From Myxococcales bacterium (GTDB taxonomy: Bacteria > Myxococcota_A > Bradymonadia > Bradymonadales > Bradymonadaceae), in NCBI GenBank assembly GCA_007119595.1, contig SKPJ01000055.1, positions 1 to 35,251 of the forward strand: a stretch of 35,251 nt of DNA, in the 5' to 3' direction. Of the stretch, positions 32,980 through 35,251 are shown piece by piece. Numbering within the stretch: the stretch's first letter is position 1; each line of letters begins with the position of its first letter. The notes under the pieces are model-generated. The model did no database searches and was not told the origin of the DNA. It saw only the letters and a list, made by a program, of their open reading frames with translations. The position numbers were made by a program, and so were the translations under genes.

Positions 32980-35036
32980 TGTACGTAAAATGGATATTCG
33001 ACGCCCCGCTCTTCGATCGCTCCGTGCTCTGGAAAACGCATTGCCCGAAAGCGCTCGATCAGGCATTGCCCGACGGGACGGTTCTGATATTGCTGCTCCT
33101 TTAGGCTGACCCCGCCGGTCGTACCGGTGGGCCGGATGAAGAACTTGATCGTCACCCCGCGAAACGAGCGATTGGTGTTGACTTCCTTCATGATACAATC
33201 GCGCAAGGCCGCAAAGTCGGAGGTAATGACCTGATTGATCTCCTGATCCGTCAGATGATGGTCCGTACCTCCGTCAGCGCTCATATCTATCACCGTGGGT
33301 TCGTCCTCTTCGGCGGGACGTTGTGCCGGCTGTTGCGTTCCTCCACGCGCGCCCGACGGGCGTGAAGGGGCGCTGGAGGCTGCCTGTGCCAGTTGTCGGG
33401 CTACTTCTTCCTCACTGGCCTCCGGATTGAAGATACTTTCCATGACATCCGGATCGACCTCCATGGTCTGAAATTCAGTCGGCGGCGGAGAAAAATGATA
33501 ATCCAAGGACGCAAAGGCCTGATCCATGGGAATCGGCTCTGGATCGGGCTGCTGAAGCCAGAACCAACCCATGGCTACTAATACGACCAGACCGGCGATA
33601 ATTCCTACCACCAGTGCTGCCTTTCCACCCTTTTTGGCCTTTCGTTTCAATTCTGCGCGCCGTTCCGCCTCCAGGCGAAGCCTCTCCTCCCGTTGGGGAA
33701 TATACTCCTGTACGGGCTCGCGAAAGACCTCGATTTCTCCGAGCGGTTGCCGCTCCTGGGTGGTTCTGTCCAATACCTTGGAGTGCTCATCGATTTCATC
33801 TGCGTACAACTGCTCGAGGATCTCCTCGACAGTAAACGGCCCGTAATCCAGTCCGTCCTTTTGTACCAGATAGCGATCATCGTTGGAGTCACTGCCCGCC
33901 GATGTGCCTATATCGTCGGGATCGAAGAGATCGAATAAATCGTCGTCCTCGCTGTCGTTGCTCTCCTCCACGGCTGGTTTAATCGGAAGCGCTCCCGACG
34001 GTGGCGGCCCTTGCAGCTTCGCACCGGCGTCGCGGGCGATCTCCTCGAACTCCCGGCGAAATACTTCCACCGACTCCGGTCTCTGCGCGGGATCTCGCGT
34101 CAGACATCCCGATACCAAGCTGAATAAAGATGGCGGATACTGTGCCAGCGCATCGACCGCCATGTCATGGGCCGCCTTGCGATCACTGGGCAGTCCGGTG
34201 GGACTCAACAATTCGGCAGCGATCATTCCAAGACTGTAGAGATCGGCCCGAGGAGTCAGTGTCGACGGGTCCTCGGCCGCTTCCGGTGCCACGTAGATAC
34301 TGTCCACAAACGGGCCTTCACCCCGCCCATACAAATAGGTACCCACGACCCGGCCGAAGCCCAGATTTCCCACTTTTACGTGGCCTACGCCGGTGACGTA
34401 AATATTATAGGGCGTCAATACCCCGTGACTGATCTTGCGCTGGTGAACCCCCTCCAGAGCATCGCAGGAATGGGCCAACACCGTAAAAGCATCGCGCAAA
34501 CTCAGAGTGCGCCCTTCCTCTCGTCGTTTGGCCACCAGTTGCGAAAGAGTGGCACCCTCCACGTATTCCATGGCGATGAAAATATCGCCGTCCTCGGTGC
34601 GTCCCATCCCCACCGCCCCGATCAAATTTGGATGATCGATGGAGCTGGCGACACCGATCTCAGAGCGCAGCTTGGCAAACCCCTCATCGCCGGGATAGGG
34701 CATCTCCAACACCTTAACCACCACCGGACTCTGGGTCGCTCGATCGTTGCACAGATAACTGATCGCCCCACCGGAACTGCCGAGAAACCGCTCTACGAAA
34801 AATCGCTTTCCGACACAATCACCGGTTTTCAGTGCCGTCTTTTCCGGTATGTGGCGACTTCCACGAACCCCAGGTGCCTGCCGTTGTACTGCTGGTTTTG
34901 GAGGCGGTCCGGGAGGGCCGGAACGTCCCGGCGGCTTCGGCGGACTCTTTGGCGGCCCCTTCGGGGAAGCGCTTTTCTTAGCACCCCTATTCGGCGGCTC
35001 GATGGTGATCTGCGGTTTGTCTGAGGAGTCAGTCAT
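32976..35036 (-). CDS. Pseudokinase-GYF-TM-AgmX/PglI-tail protein
   Basis: 686 residues. A Pro-rich disordered start (about 20-55) leads to a Hanks-type kinase fold (about 75-335) in which K108 and the APE at 250-252 remain. The catalytic loop HRDxKxxN reads HGVLTPYN (204-211), lacking the catalytic Asp, and DFG reads NLG (224-226). The glycine loop is SSGGA. It is thus a pseudokinase. An acidic linker (about 355-385) precedes a GYF_2-like domain (YLVQKDGLDYGPFTVEEIL...), then a basic helix, one membrane helix (about 473-494), a Pro/Gln-rich part, and a C-terminal domain (about 600-686) with paired Cys, LRDC...GQCLIERFRAMRFPE, like the AgmX/PglI C-terminal domain. It shares its operon with tsaE. 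Confidence 0.92.
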   Translation of the reverse strand: MTDSSDKPQITIEPPNRGAKKSASPKGPPKSPPKPPGRSGPPGPPPKPAVQRQAPGVRGSRHIPEKTALKTGDCVGKRFFVERFLGSSGGAISYLCNDRATQSPVVVKVLEMPYPGDEGFAKLRSEIGVASSIDHPNLIGAVGMGRTEDGDIFIAMEYVEGATLSQLVAKRREEGRTLSLRDAFTVLAHSCDALEGVHQRKISHGVLTPYNIYVTGVGHVKVGNLGFGRVVGTYLYGRGEGPFVDSIYVAPEAAEDPSTLTPRADLYSLGMIAAELLSPTGLPSDRKAAHDMAVDALAQYPPSLFSLVSGCLTRDPAQRPESVEVFRREFEEIARDAGAKLQGPPPSGALPIKPAVEESNDSEDDDLFDLFDPDDIGTSAGSDSNDDRYLVQKDGLDYGPFTVEEILEQLYADEIDEHSKVLDRTTQERQPLGEIEVFREPVQEYIPQREERLRLEAERRAELKRKAKKGGKAALVVGIIAGLVVLVAMGWFWLQQPDPEPIPMDQAFASLDYHFSPPPTEFQTMEVDPDVMESIFNPEASEEEVARQLAQAASSAPSRPSGARGGTQQPAQRPAEEDEPTVIDMSADGGTDHHLTDQEINQVITSDFAALRDCIMKEVNTNRSFRGVTIKFFIRPTGTTGGVSLKEQQYQNRPVGQCLIERFRAMRFPEHGAIEERGVEYPFYVQ

Positions 35037-35119
35037 CTTTCATTATCTCATCTTGCGCTGATCGCGACATAATTTTGATATCACATCGCAACGGGATGCC
35101 TTCCGGTTATTCGACGCCG
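35037..35119. other. Short intergenic region upstream of the pseudokinase
   Basis: 83 bases between the end of the acidic-protein gene and the pseudokinase start on the minus strand. No promoter, terminator or strong ribosome binding site stands out; only AAAG lies directly before the ATG. The two genes are likely co-transcribed, but an internal start cannot be excluded. Confidence 0.4.
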
Positions 35120-35251
35120 CTACTTGCTCGCCGGCTCCACTTCCACATCGAACGTCGCATCCTGTAAATCAACTCGATCATCGTCATCACCGACGTCCTG
35201 TGCCAAATCCATATCGATCTCAATTGGTCGTCGATCTTCGACCGGAAGATC
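35120..35251 (-). CDS. C-terminal end of an acidic protein (partial)
   Basis: An open frame enters from the right edge of the window and stops with TAG (plus-strand CTA at 35120-35122), giving 43 residues: an acidic, hydrophilic tail (IEIDMDLAQDVGDDDDRVDL, then ATFDVEVEPASK). It is the 3' end of the gene preceding the pseudokinase on the same strand and may encode part of the same signalling module. Nothing more can be said from the fragment. Confidence 0.6.
   Translation of the reverse strand, partial: DLPVEDRRPIEIDMDLAQDVGDDDDRVDLQDATFDVEVEPASK

Overview
The window reads as a moderately GC-rich (high fifties percent by eye), gene-dense chromosomal segment of a Myxococcota-type bacterium, possibly Bradymonadales or a close relative. 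I infer this from lipoproteins with C-x(n)-DC-x(n)-C type cysteine repeats, a pseudokinase with a GYF-like domain and an AgmX/PglI-like C-terminal tail, an FHA-GAF-sigma54 activator next to a Ser/Thr kinase, and two small proteins of the 'KRKQSLYFP...RQDRSxSW' family (recalled as TIGR04563). No IS element, phage gene, CRISPR array, tRNA or rRNA was recognised. The assignment comes from gene content only, not from a marker gene.

Layout. 1-742: the 3' end of a tail-anchored protein and a small convergent hypothetical gene. 948-6236 (+): a compact run encoding a PLP-dependent ACC-deaminase/D-cysteine-desulfhydrase-like enzyme, a low-molecular-weight phosphatase, RuvC, RuvA, RuvB, a GTP cyclohydrolase I homologue with altered active-site residues, and a thioredoxin-reductase-like flavoprotein lacking its redox cysteines. 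6310-8014 (+): biotin carboxylase and a free-standing 72-residue biotinyl carrier. 7998-10806 (-): MurD preceded by a MurC/Mpl-like protein whose ATP-binding lysine is replaced. 11197-12630 (+): lipoprotein with a CBM9-like domain. 12776-13038: a small RHH-like protein and a strong bidirectional terminator. 13065-15035 (-): a large Cys-rich lipoprotein with a propeller-like body.

15432-18966 (+): a TPR/zinc-ribbon membrane protein, a small single-pass partner and PhoH, preceded by an unusually structured 396-nt intergenic region. 19108-29060 (+): a signalling locus of a 1034-aa lipoprotein, an active-looking transmembrane Ser/Thr kinase, a membrane protein, an FHA-GAF-AAA-Fis sigma54 activator and two more lipoproteins. 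Several genes here overlap or are separated by only a few bases. 29079-29837 (-): a small membrane protein and a second RHH-like paralogue. 30099-30983 (+): a TIGR02757/DUF2400 protein. 35251-31004 (-): an operon encoding the tail of an acidic protein, the pseudokinase-GYF-TM-AgmX-tail protein, TsaE, a hypothetical protein, a CPBP membrane protease and a two-to-three-TM protein, tightly packed from the pseudokinase onward.

The recurring theme is degenerate enzymes kept inside otherwise ordinary housekeeping operons: a Mur ligase without its P-loop lysine beside murD, a CxxC-less TrxR and an altered FolE behind ruvCAB, and a pseudokinase coupled to tsaE. All retain full-length reading frames, so they look selected rather than decaying. 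Functions are inferred from motifs read by eye; no database search was run.
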